This document shows positions 17,302 to 25,069 of a stretch of DNA of 64,000 bases, in pieces (the stretch's first letter is position 1; every line of letters begins with the position of its first letter). A program made the position numbers and the translations under genes. Below the pieces are notes generated by a model. The model searched no databases. It was given only the letters and a program-made list of their open reading frames with translations, and was not told where the DNA came from. The stretch is from the NCBI GenBank assembly GCA_016700075.1, contig CP065000.1, positions 186,001 through 250,000 on the forward strand, given 5' to 3'. This stretch comes from Acidobacteriota bacterium (GTDB lineage Bacteria > Acidobacteriota > Blastocatellia > Pyrinomonadales > Pyrinomonadaceae).

Positions 17302-19005
17302 CTAATTATCAGTTCTTAAGTCCTCGACGACAAGCTGCAGACGCCTGTTTCCGTGCCAGGAATTTGCCTCGGGAACGTACACGAGTTCGATGCCGATACC
17401 GCGGTTCAGCGTTTTCCCCGAACTTTTCTCGACGCCGCTCCACCAAACGGCTTCAAATTGCCGCCCTGCGTCATCTGCAAGCTTCAGTTTCAGATGCTTG
17501 TCTTTCATAATCGTCGGCTCGTATTGCAGACGAAGCCCGCGTGTCAGGAATCGAGGCTTATTGTTACCGACACCGAACGGCTCGAACGCCGACAGTTCAT
17601 CCACAAGATCAAGATCGAGAGATTCGGAACGTACGAGTGCATCAATCTCCAGCACCGGCTGAGGCGTTTCATTACCAAAAACAGAGGAAGAATGTCTGTT
17701 CAGTAGATCCCGAAATTCCGGAATATTGCTCTCCTCGATCTTGAATCCCGCAGCCATCGCGTGTCCGCCGTATTGAATAAGCAGGTCGCGGGCGGCGTCG
17801 AGAGCTTCTACAAGGTGAAAGCCCGGAATACTTCGGGCGCTCGCGTGGCCGACGCCGTCGATAACAGAGATCACGGCAGCGGGGCGAAAGGCCTTTTCGA
17901 CGATACGCGATGCGGCAAGGCCGATCACGCCCTGATGCCACGCATCACCGCTGACGACGACGAAATTCGTATTGTCGTGAGCTTCGATCTGCGCGAGGGC
18001 GAGTTCGGTTATTTCCTGCTGCGCACGCTGGCGGAGAATGTTGTTGTCATCCAGCAGCACCGCCAGCCGGCGAGCTTCTGCGGCATCTCGGGCGTCGAAC
18101 AGCTCAACGACGTGTTTCGCGGCGTCCATGCGGCCCGCGGCGTTGATGCGCGGAGCGAGCCGAAAACCGATGTGATAGCTCGTCATATCGTCGCTGCAGC
18201 CGGCGACGTCGATCAACGCACGCAGGCCGCGGTCGGTCGTTTTGTTGAGGTCGAGAAGGCCGAGGGCGACTATCGCGCGGTTTTCTCCGGTGAGTTCCAT
18301 CATGTCGGCGACAGTGCCGAGGGCGGCGATACGCAGGAATTGCGGCACTTTGTCCACGTAACCGTATTTTCTGAGCACGGCATGGGCAAGTTTGAACGCC
18401 ACGCCAACGCCTGCGAGCGTTTTCTCCGGATAAGGGCAGCCCGCCTGATTCGGATTGACGACGGCAACGGCGGGCGGATTTCCCTGCTCGTCGTCGGCTA
18501 GGTGATGATCGGTAATAATGACGTCCAGCCCGTTCGCGGCGGCCCATTCGAGCGGTTCAAAGCTCTTGCTGCCGCAATCGACGGTGATCACCAGGCTCAC
18601 ACCGCGTTCTCTTGCGGCTTTCAGGGCCTCTGAATTTACGCCGTAGCCCTCCGTAAAACGGTTCGGGATGTGATATTCGGCCTCTATGCCCAAAATGCGG
18701 AACATCCGCCGCAGCAGCACGGTCCCTGTCGTTCCGTCAACGTCGTAATCGCCCCATATCATCACGCGTTCTTTTGTCGCGACGGCGCGGCGGATGCGTG
18801 AAACGGCGTCGGACATGCCCTTCAGCAGCATCGGGTCGTGGAGATGTTCGGGCGAAGGGTTAAGGAAGCGTTGCGCCTTGTCAGCGGTCTCGTGGCCGCG
18901 TGAGATCAATAGCGCGGCGGTCAGCGGACGGACGTTTAGCTCCGCCGCGAGCTTGTTCACCGCCTCGGCATCGTGCTTTCTTAACTGCCAGAGCTTTTCA
19001 GGCAT
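17302..19005 (-). CDS. recJ: single-stranded-DNA-specific exonuclease RecJ
   Basis: 567-residue 5'-3' ssDNA exonuclease for recombination and mismatch repair. DHH-family metal motifs are visible: WGDYDVDGTTG (Asp86/88/90), TVDCGSK, and TDHHLAD with DHH at 166-168; then the DHHA1 part with GHAMAAGFKIE and an OB-like C-terminal domain (RFLTRGLRLQYEPTIMKDKHLK). First gene of the long minus-strand block; four bases separate it from the LptC/A fusion, and a short repeat-like spacer lies upstream. Confidence 0.95.
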   Translation of the reverse strand: MPEKLWQLRKHDAEAVNKLAAELNVRPLTAALLISRGHETADKAQRFLNPSPEHLHDPMLLKGMSDAVSRIRRAVATKERVMIWGDYDVDGTTGTVLLRRMFRILGIEAEYHIPNRFTEGYGVNSEALKAARERGVSLVITVDCGSKSFEPLEWAAANGLDVIITDHHLADDEQGNPPAVAVVNPNQAGCPYPEKTLAGVGVAFKLAHAVLRKYGYVDKVPQFLRIAALGTVADMMELTGENRAIVALGLLDLNKTTDRGLRALIDVAGCSDDMTSYHIGFRLAPRINAAGRMDAAKHVVELFDARDAAEARRLAVLLDDNNILRQRAQQEITELALAQIEAHDNTNFVVVSGDAWHQGVIGLAASRIVEKAFRPAAVISVIDGVGHASARSIPGFHLVEALDAARDLLIQYGGHAMAAGFKIEESNIPEFRDLLNRHSSSVFGNETPQPVLEIDALVRSESLDLDLVDELSAFEPFGVGNNKPRFLTRGLRLQYEPTIMKDKHLKLKLADDAGRQFEAVWWSGVEKSSGKTLNRGIGIELVYVPEANSWHGNRRLQLVVEDLRTDN

Positions 19006-19022
19006 CGGAAAAGAAGATCATG

Positions 19023-19102
19023 CCACTAATTACACGAATAACACGAAAAAGAAATAGACACTTCTGAACTAAAGGAACGCCCCTTATTCGTGCAATTCGC
19101 GC
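19023..19102. repeat. imperfect inverted repeat between recJ and uppP
   Basis: Bases 19023-19041 are nearly the reverse complement of 19084-19102 (core TTATTCGTG), separated by a 42-base AT-rich loop. The words ACACGAA and ATTCGTG recur inside the arms, like the 'cgaattacacgaat' intergenic repeats found in many environmental genomes. It fills the uppP-recJ spacer (19006-19122); uppP is transcribed toward it, so an RNA hairpin role is possible. Confidence 0.5.
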
Positions 19103-19122
19103 TATTCGCGGGAAAAAACGTC

Positions 19123-20019
19123 CTAGATATCCACGACGGGGCTGATGACCTCGAACCACAGCATTGCGAGTATTGCGATACCGAGAATTACGCGGTAAAC
19201 GACAAAAACGAACGTCGTATTCTTTCGGAGAAAGGCGATCAGGAACCAAATTGACAGATATCCGACGATGGCCGAAACGATGGTCGCGACGATCAGCGGC
19301 AAAAAGCTTTCCTGCGGGAGAATGTTGAGTGCGACCTTCAGTTCGAGCAGGCCGCTGGCGCCGATCGCGGGTATCGACATAAGAAAAGAGAACCTTGCGG
19401 CGGTCTCGCGTTTTTGCCCGGCCAGCAGTCCGCCCATGATGGTCGATCCCGAACGGCTTGCACCCGGCATGAGTGCCAAAACCTGAGCAAATCCGACGAT
19501 AACGGCGTCCCAGATGCCCAGATGCCGCATATCTTTACGCTGTTCGCCGACCTTTTCGGCGACGACGAGCAGCAGACCGACGGCGATCAGCATCGTCGCG
19601 ATGACCCACAGATTCTTCGTCGCGGGGCCTTCGATAAAATCTTTGAAAAGCAGCCCGACGACGCCGATCGGTATCGAGCCGAGAATGATCAGCCAGCCCA
19701 GCCACGCCTCTTCCGACAGCCATATCGGCCGAATTCCGTCCGTGCCCGAAAAACGCATTCCGCGTTTGTTGAATACGAGATTCCAGTGATCGCGTACGAA
19801 CGCCGACGAAATGCCCCAAATATCCGCCGCAAAATATACGAAAACGGCGGCGAGAGTGCCGAGCTGTATCACGGCGATCGTGGCGGTGATCATTTCGGGG
19901 TGGCCGTCGTAAATGCCTGTAATTCGGCTCGCGAAAACAAGATGCGCCGTCGAACTGATCGGAATGAACTCCGTCAGCCCCTGAACGATGCCTAAAATGA
20001 TTGCTTGAAGAAGATCCAT
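19123..20019 (-). CDS. uppP: undecaprenyl-diphosphatase
   Basis: 298-residue integral membrane enzyme that regenerates undecaprenyl phosphate, the lipid carrier for peptidoglycan and O-antigen. Both family motifs are present: IVQGLTEFIPISSTAHL near the N-terminus and MPGASRSGSTIMGGLLAG in the middle, with about eight hydrophobic segments. Overproduction of relatives gives bacitracin resistance. It is upstream of recJ on the same strand but separated by the inverted repeat. Confidence 0.96.
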   Translation of the reverse strand: MDLLQAIILGIVQGLTEFIPISSTAHLVFASRITGIYDGHPEMITATIAVIQLGTLAAVFVYFAADIWGISSAFVRDHWNLVFNKRGMRFSGTDGIRPIWLSEEAWLGWLIILGSIPIGVVGLLFKDFIEGPATKNLWVIATMLIAVGLLLVVAEKVGEQRKDMRHLGIWDAVIVGFAQVLALMPGASRSGSTIMGGLLAGQKRETAARFSFLMSIPAIGASGLLELKVALNILPQESFLPLIVATIVSAIVGYLSIWFLIAFLRKNTTFVFVVYRVILGIAILAMLWFEVISPVVDI

Positions 20020-20111
20020 GCGGAGCGGCTGTCAAACATTGTCCGACATTCGGCCCAAATTGGCAAAAACACCGCCAAACTCACGCCTGCCGGCCTGCAT
20101 CCTATTTGCAC

Positions 20112-20237
20112 AAGCCCGCGCGTGAGCAAGGGCGATAGCGAACGACCGGCATAAACGAAGAAACCGCACGCATCTTCTGCCCGCGTTCTTTCCGCCTGAC
20201 CATGCTCCGGATATCGCCCTTGCTCACGCGCGGGCTT
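20112..20237. repeat. 26-bp perfect inverted repeat (REP/MITE-like)
   Basis: 20112-20137 is the exact reverse complement of 20212-20237, with 74 bases between. The arm contains CCCTTGCTCACGCGCGGG. No ORF with recognisable content lies between the arms. It has the form of a paired REP-type element or a miniature transposable element. It is part of a gene-free stretch, 20020-20877, that otherwise holds the minisatellite and the leader of the next gene. Confidence 0.7.
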
Positions 20238-20290
20238 CTGCAGCTTGGTGTTTGCGGTTGCGGAGGATCGGTTGAATTTAGGCAATTTCG

Positions 20291-20521
20291 GTGTTCAGCA
20301 GCGTCGCTGAAGTGTTCAGCAGCGTCGCTGAAGCGTTCAGTAGCGTCGCTGAAGCGTTCAGTAGCGTCGCTGAAGCGTTCAGTTGCGTCGCTGAAGCGTT
20401 CAGTAGCGTCGCTGAAGTGTTCAGTTGCGTCGCTGAAGCGTTCAGCAGCGTCGCTGAAGCGTTCAGTTGCATCGCTGAAGTGTTCAGTGGCGTCACTGAA
20501 GTGTTCAGTTGCGTCGCGTAT
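20291..20521. repeat. 21-bp minisatellite, about ten to eleven copies
   Basis: Ten tandem copies of a 21-bp unit (G[TC]GTTCAG, two variable bases, GCGTCGCTGAA), with an eleventh breaking up at its end. Copies differ mainly at unit position 2 (C/T) and positions 9-10. Because 21 is a multiple of three, several frames stay open on both strands and give seven-residue repeats, but substitutions show no bias toward silent changes in any of them, so I read it as non-coding. Confidence 0.9.
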
Positions 20522-20674
20522 CCGTTCGGCGGACCGGCGGTACGATTCGCGAGTACGACCGCAGGATTCCGGGGTCCGAATACGGTCAGGAATGATACCA
20601 ATATACGACGGCGCGCATTGGCTCCAAATTTCCGCTTGCATTTTCCACTTTGCCGGGAATATAATCCGCTTTAC

Positions 20675-20837
20675 CTGTTAAGAACTCAACGGTGCTGAAC
20701 GCGATCGCGGGGACGTGTGTTTTCGTGCGCCGGGGCTCTTTGCCATACCGTTGTTCTTAACAGCCAGACGGCCGGCGTGCCGTTTGCATCGTTTCCCGCA
20801 TCTCGCGTTCTCCACGGTGCCGTTGAGTTCTCAACGG
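20675..20837 (+). promoter_or_regulatory. three copies of an 18-bp motif in the leader of an unknown gene
   Basis: The motif CCGTTGAGTTCTTAACAG occurs inverted at 20675-20692, in a 16-base form at 20748-20763 and, as the perfect hairpin CCGTTGAG-TT-CTCAACGG, at 20820-20837. All three lie within 200 bases of the ATG at 20878, which is preceded by a strong AAGGAGA site. They look like operators or RNA hairpins for that gene; no regulator can be named. Confidence 0.5.
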
Positions 20838-20877
20838 GCCATTTCGGGAGCTTCCCGCAAAAAAGGAGAACAACATC

Positions 20878-21573
20878 ATGGTCCCATCAAAAGCTTGGTT
20901 TCCGTCCGGACTGCAGGAGCAGGCGGATTGGTTTCAGAATTTTACGACGCAATTGCCAAACTATGCCGCCACGCTCGGCGTCATCGCGGGCGAGATCAAT
21001 ACACTGGTAAAGGATAACGAGGATTTTCAGTCCATCGCCGCGACCACGCTGACGCTGGACAATTTCCGCTCGTCGATACGCCAATACCGCATTTCGCTGC
21101 TCGAAGATCCTATAGGTTCGCCGCAGCCTGTGTTTCCATTCGAGGATTTTTCCGCACCGCCGAACGATCAGCCGGCGGGCGTATTCGAGCGGCTCGATAT
21201 TCTGGTCAGAAAGATACGCGGCGCGCCCAACTTTAACGAAGAAATAGGCGAAGCTCTCGGCATCATGCCCAAAAAATCGAACGGCGGGAACTTTTTCGAC
21301 ACGCCGCCGGTGCTCAAAATATCGGCGTCGCCGGGGAATATCGTGTCGGTCGCCTTCAAACGCGGAGCGTCGGACGGAATTCACGTGGAAATGCGTCTGG
21401 ACAACGGCGCGTGGGCATCGGTGGGCAATTTCTATAAGTCGCCCGTCGAAATTCAGGTGCCCGCCGGCCCGAACGAAAGCCCGCGATTTGTCGAGATACG
21501 CGCACGCTATCTGGACGGCAACTCGCCCGTGGGAAATAATTCGGACGTCGTCTCGGTTTCAACTACACCGTAG
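20878..21573 (+). CDS. hypothetical protein
   Basis: 231 residues, no signal peptide or membrane segment. A strong ribosome site (AAGGAGA, then 8 bases) decides the start. The N-terminal half is helical with a pattern of Trp/Phe and LGVIAGEINTLVKDNEDF; the C-terminal 90 residues form beta strands resembling a fibronectin-like or jellyroll domain (ISASPGNIVSVAFKRG, VEMRLDNGAWASVG, VEIRARYLDGNSPVG). I do not recognise the family. It stands alone between the repeat zone and a strong terminator, so it is a single-gene unit with an unusually elaborate leader. Confidence 0.75.
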   Translation: MVPSKAWFPSGLQEQADWFQNFTTQLPNYAATLGVIAGEINTLVKDNEDFQSIAATTLTLDNFRSSIRQYRISLLEDPIGSPQPVFPFEDFSAPPNDQPAGVFERLDILVRKIRGAPNFNEEIGEALGIMPKKSNGGNFFDTPPVLKISASPGNIVSVAFKRGASDGIHVEMRLDNGAWASVGNFYKSPVEIQVPAGPNESPRFVEIRARYLDGNSPVGNNSDVVSVSTTP

Positions 21574-21608
21574 GTGCAGTGATAAGAGATCGGTGATAAG
21601 TGATGAGA

Positions 21609-21637
21609 AAGGCCCGCGGCGTGCGGGCTTTTTTTTT
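21609..21637 (+). terminator. rho-independent terminator of the 231-residue unknown gene
   Basis: GCCCGC (21612-21617), a 5-base loop and GCGGGC (21623-21628) followed by nine T residues. It ends the preceding plus-strand gene before the convergent SDR gene. Confidence 0.9.
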
Positions 21638-21659
21638 GATCGCGGCGGGTTGGTCGGCG

Positions 21660-22430
21660 TTATTCGCGGTATCTTGCTTTGCCTGCGATGCGGTCGTAGA
21701 GCCAGGCGGGCATTATTTTGCCGGCGCGGACGATCGTCGCGAGCTGCCATGGAAAGGCGGCGAACTTTTTCCGCCGCTCGATCGCACGTATGAACAGCGG
21801 AACGGCGTCTTCCAGGTCCATCAGAAACGGCATTTTTGCCTCGCGGCCGGCCGTGAGCGGCGTTTTTATGAAACCGGGCTGGATTATCGTGACGTCGATG
21901 CCGCTATGTTTGACGTCGAGGCGGACGGATTCGAAAAACGCCGTCATTCCGGCCTTGCTGGCGGAATACGCGGCACTTTTGGGCAGGCCGCGAAAACCCG
22001 CGAGGCTCGATATCGCGACGATGTGGCCGCTGTTTCGGCGTTTCATACCGGGAAGCACCGCGTGGACGGCGTTCACCGCGCCGAGCAGGTTGATATCGAT
22101 GACCTTTTTGACGGCGAGCGGATTCAGGTCGCGTGTTTCGGCGTTGTTGCCGCCGATGCCGGCGTTGGCGATGGCGACGTCGATGTGTTCGAATTCGTGC
22201 AGAAACTCGTCAACAGCCTTTTGCACGGCGTCGCCGTCCGTCACGTCCACCGCGAACACACGCGCCGTGCCGCCGGCCTTTTCGCAATCTTTCGCGATCC
22301 TGTCCAGAAGGTCCTTTCGCCGCGCCAACAGCCCGATGACCGCTCCTTTCCCGGCAAAAGCACGGGCCAACGCTTCGCCGATGCCGCTCGACGCCCCGGT
22401 GAGGAAGATAGTTTTGCCGTGCCAGTCCAC
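21660..22430 (-). CDS. SDR-family NAD(P)-dependent oxidoreductase
   Basis: Classical short-chain dehydrogenase of 256 residues from the GTG at 22430 (the frame stays open upstream only by running through the repeat-rich spacer). It has the cofactor loop TGASSGIGEALA, an arginine pair after the second strand (LLARRKD, suggesting NADPH), NAGIGG, and the catalytic serine and YSASK tetrad. The C-terminal tail is hydrophobic and basic, as in membrane-associated acyl or steroid reductases of the DltE/HSD group. Substrate is unknown. No co-directional partner within 300 bases. Confidence 0.9.
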   Translation of the reverse strand: MDWHGKTIFLTGASSGIGEALARAFAGKGAVIGLLARRKDLLDRIAKDCEKAGGTARVFAVDVTDGDAVQKAVDEFLHEFEHIDVAIANAGIGGNNAETRDLNPLAVKKVIDINLLGAVNAVHAVLPGMKRRNSGHIVAISSLAGFRGLPKSAAYSASKAGMTAFFESVRLDVKHSGIDVTIIQPGFIKTPLTAGREAKMPFLMDLEDAVPLFIRAIERRKKFAAFPWQLATIVRAGKIMPAWLYDRIAGKARYRE

Positions 22431-22556
22431 GGAATGATTATGCACCCGAAGGCGGGGTTTGGACAATGTGCTTGGCGTGGAGACTTTAACGCAGAGACCG
22501 CGGAGATCGCAGAGGAAGACGATGAATCCAACATTCAACGTTGACTGTGCGTGGAG

Positions 22557-22735
22557 AACTCTTTGCGTGCTTAGCGGCTTGGCGTGAGATATTTCTCGCA
22601 AAGTCGCAAAGGCCGCAAAGGAAGACCGAATGAAGAGTATAAATCTGCATTCACCATCGAGTTGCGTGATAAACTCTTTGCGTGCTTAGCGGCTTGGCGT
22701 GAGATGCTTCTCGCAAAGTCGCAAAGGCCGCAAAG
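22557..22735. repeat. two direct copies of a 64-bp semi-palindromic element
   Basis: Copies at 22557-22620 and 22672-22735 differ at only two or three bases. Each pairs a CTTTGCG-CTTAGCGG arm with a downstream CGCAAAGGCCGCAAAG arm, an imperfect hairpin of about 27 bp. The preceding 22480-22515 contains related words (acgcagagaccgcggagatcgcagag). Together with the 52-base separator these account for the gene-free stretch 22431-22774 between the SDR and GxxExxY genes. Confidence 0.8.
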
Positions 22736-22774
22736 TAGGACAAAAGGACGTGCAATTATATTCAAATTGACGGC

Positions 22775-23158
22775 TTAAAGGTCGTTCGCGACGCGCTTGA
22801 TACCATCTTTAATTAAGGCGACATTAAAGTTGATGATCAAGCCGAGTTTCATATCCGCCAGCCTGAGATAGGTAAGAAGGATCTTCATATGGACTGGAGC
22901 GATCGCTTCGATTGATTTAACCTCGATGATGACCTTATTCTCCACGATGATGTCCGCCCGGAAACCGACATCGAGCTTCACGTCTTCATAAACAGCGGGA
23001 ATTCCACGTTCTGTCTGGAAATGCAATCCGCGTTGACTTAGCTCAAAGGTGATCGCTGCCTGATAAACCGCCTCCAAAAGTCCCGGGCCGAGTGTCGTAT
23101 GGATCTTAAACGCAATGTCGACTATCTCTTTTGCGATGTCATTCTCGTGGCGATACAT
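22775..23158 (-). CDS. GxxExxY protein (PDDEXK-like)
   Basis: 127 residues. GPGLLEAVYQ supplies the family-defining G-x-x-E-x-x-Y, and the strand ADIIVENKVIIEVKS has the D...E-x-K pattern of PDDEXK nuclease-like folds. The family is common, often multicopy, in environmental bacteria and has no firm biological role; mobile or selfish behaviour has been suspected. Here it stands next to the duplicated 64-bp element and 11 bases after the RNase J start-to-stop run, so it may be read through from rnj. Confidence 0.9.
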   Translation of the reverse strand: MYRHENDIAKEIVDIAFKIHTTLGPGLLEAVYQAAITFELSQRGLHFQTERGIPAVYEDVKLDVGFRADIIVENKVIIEVKSIEAIAPVHMKILLTYLRLADMKLGLIINFNVALIKDGIKRVANDL

Positions 23159-23169
23159 AATCGTACGAC

Positions 23170-24831
23170 CTAAACCTCGACGACGGTGGTTACGATCACG
23201 GGCTTGCCGCTAAGCTTCTGCTGGACGTAGCGTTTTAGGTGGATGCGGAGATTTTCTTTAAAAACGGTGCGGTCAGCGATCTGCGCGGGTCTCATCTCTT
23301 CGATAGCTTCCGCGACGGCTGAACGAGCGTCCGCCGCAAAGCCGTTCGTAATATCAAGGCCCGCGACGCCGTTCAGCGTGATCTGCGGTTCGCCGACGAG
23401 CGTATGTTTGGCTTTGTCAACGGTAACAACGAGGGAGATCATGCCGCCGTAAGCGAGTTTCTTTCTTTCGCGGATGATGTCGTATTCGATCTCTTCCATC
23501 GATTCTTCGTCGATGAAGGTTTTGTACAGATCGTGCTTTTCGACGACGCGGGCACCGTATTCGTCGATCTCCAAGACTTCCCCGTTCTCGATCAGAATGA
23601 TGTCCTCGTCGGCGTAACCCGCAACATGATTCTTGATGAATTCCTTTTGGCGGAACAGCATTCGATATTCGCCGTGAATAGGCACGACAAATTTCGGCTG
23701 CGACGCCTCGACCATTATTTTGATGTCTTCCTGCGACGCGTGGCCCGAGACGTGGACGAGCCGGCGTTTCTCTTCGATGATGTTGGCGCCGCGTTTGTAG
23801 AGGTGGCCGATCAGACGGCTGATGTTCTTTTCGTTGCCCGGAATGATGCGAGCGGAAAGAACGACGGTATCGCCTTTTGATATTTCTAGCCCTTTGTAAG
23901 TTCCTGTCGCAAGTCCCCACAATGCCGCACGCATCTCACCCTGCGAGCCCGTAACCAGATAGCAGATCTCGTCATCGTCGAGAGCACGCGATTCACCAAG
24001 CGTCGCCATGCAGCCGCGTGGTATCTTCAGCAGGCCATGGTCAGATGCGATCTCAACGTTTCGCTGCATAGAACGTCCAAGCACGCAGACGCGGCGGCCG
24101 AATTCATGAGCAACGTCGAAAACTATCTGCAGGCGGTGCATCGACGAGGAGAACGTAGAAACGAACAGGCGACCTTCCGATTCTTCAAAGATCTCTTCGA
24201 ACGCCGGAATGACGGCCTGTTCCGATGGCGTGCGTCCCGCTACGGTGGCGTTGGTCGAATCGCAAAGCAGTGCGAGCACGCCTTCGTCGCCGATACGCCG
24301 CAGCATTTTAAGGTCGTAGGGTTTTCCAATAACGGGCGTGTCGTCGATCTTGTAATCGCCGGTATGTATCAGCGTGCCGGCGAGCGTGTGGATCGCCAGC
24401 GAGAAGCATTCAACTAGCGAATGCGACGCATGGATGAACTCTATATCGAATACTCCGACATTAACGCGATCACCGGCCTTGACGCGGTGCATCAGAACGT
24501 CTTCGAGCATGTCGAATTCTTCGAGACGCCGTTCGCAAAGAGCGAGCGTAAAGCGCGAAGAATAAACCGGAACATTGAACTTCTTTAAGATATACGGCAG
24601 TGAGCCGATATGGTCTTCGTGGCCGTGCGTGAGGATGATCGCGGTAAGGTCGTCGCGGTATTCTTCGAGAAAATCGAAATTGGGTATCGAAATATCAACA
24701 CCATACGGCGTTTCCTCCGGAAAGCCCATGCCGGCATCGACGACGATCATTTCACCGCCGTAGCGTATGCCCATACAGTTCATCCCGAATTCGCCGATGC
24801 CGCCTAGCGGAATTATTTCGATCTTGCTCAC
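23170..24831 (-). CDS. rnj: ribonuclease J
   Basis: 553-residue metallo-beta-lactamase/beta-CASP ribonuclease with endo- and 5' exonuclease activity in mRNA decay and rRNA maturation. THGHEDHIG at residues 68-76 gives the metal-binding HxHxDH, followed by LIHTGDYKID, the beta-CASP signature region with GSQGEMRAAL and the C-terminal VHVSGHASQEDI histidine motif. The start is GTG with an AGAGGAAATT ribosome site. Confident. Confidence 0.96.
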   Translation of the reverse strand: MSKIEIIPLGGIGEFGMNCMGIRYGGEMIVVDAGMGFPEETPYGVDISIPNFDFLEEYRDDLTAIILTHGHEDHIGSLPYILKKFNVPVYSSRFTLALCERRLEEFDMLEDVLMHRVKAGDRVNVGVFDIEFIHASHSLVECFSLAIHTLAGTLIHTGDYKIDDTPVIGKPYDLKMLRRIGDEGVLALLCDSTNATVAGRTPSEQAVIPAFEEIFEESEGRLFVSTFSSSMHRLQIVFDVAHEFGRRVCVLGRSMQRNVEIASDHGLLKIPRGCMATLGESRALDDDEICYLVTGSQGEMRAALWGLATGTYKGLEISKGDTVVLSARIIPGNEKNISRLIGHLYKRGANIIEEKRRLVHVSGHASQEDIKIMVEASQPKFVVPIHGEYRMLFRQKEFIKNHVAGYADEDIILIENGEVLEIDEYGARVVEKHDLYKTFIDEESMEEIEYDIIRERKKLAYGGMISLVVTVDKAKHTLVGEPQITLNGVAGLDITNGFAADARSAVAEAIEEMRPAQIADRTVFKENLRIHLKRYVQQKLSGKPVIVTTVVEV

Positions 24832-25018
24832 AATTTCCTCTTCGTGCTTTCGAGCCGAAGCGTAATTGTAACATACGGCAATACCGGGCGTGTTTTCGGC
24901 TTAGTCTTGGCGATATTTTGCAATAAAATGTTTTTAGTCCTTTTGGACATGATTCACGTCTAAATGACGTTTACGGTTCTCAGCCACATTCCTCGTCGGC
25001 GCGGACGGCGGAGACTTT

Positions 25019-25048
25019 TTGATCAACAATTATTTTGTGGCTTAATAG
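25019..25048 (+). promoter_or_regulatory. possible promoter of the peroxidase gene
   Basis: TTGATC (25019-25024), 18-base spacer, TAATAG (25043-25048), 21 bases before the ATG at 25070. It lies in an AT-rich 238-base gap between rnj and the peroxidase in which I see no gene. Confidence 0.3.
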
Positions 25049-25069
25049 GCTGCTTTTTTACAGTTCAGT

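Noticed and set aside
17761..18501. 246-residue plus-strand ORF
   Set aside because: Antisense shadow of recJ, which has complete DHH motifs; the antisense product has no recognisable pattern.
20291..20521. CRISPR array
   Set aside because: Units are contiguous with no spacers, only 21 bp long, and no cas gene is nearby.
20102..20698. Overlapping ORFs of 107-179 residues with heptad repeats on both strands
   Set aside because: They exist because the 21-bp repeat is a codon multiple without stops; substitutions are not biased to silent sites in any frame and flanks show no ribosome site.
21660..22601. Longer SDR start
   Set aside because: The extra 57 residues are translated repeat-type DNA; normal SDR similarity begins at GTG 22430.
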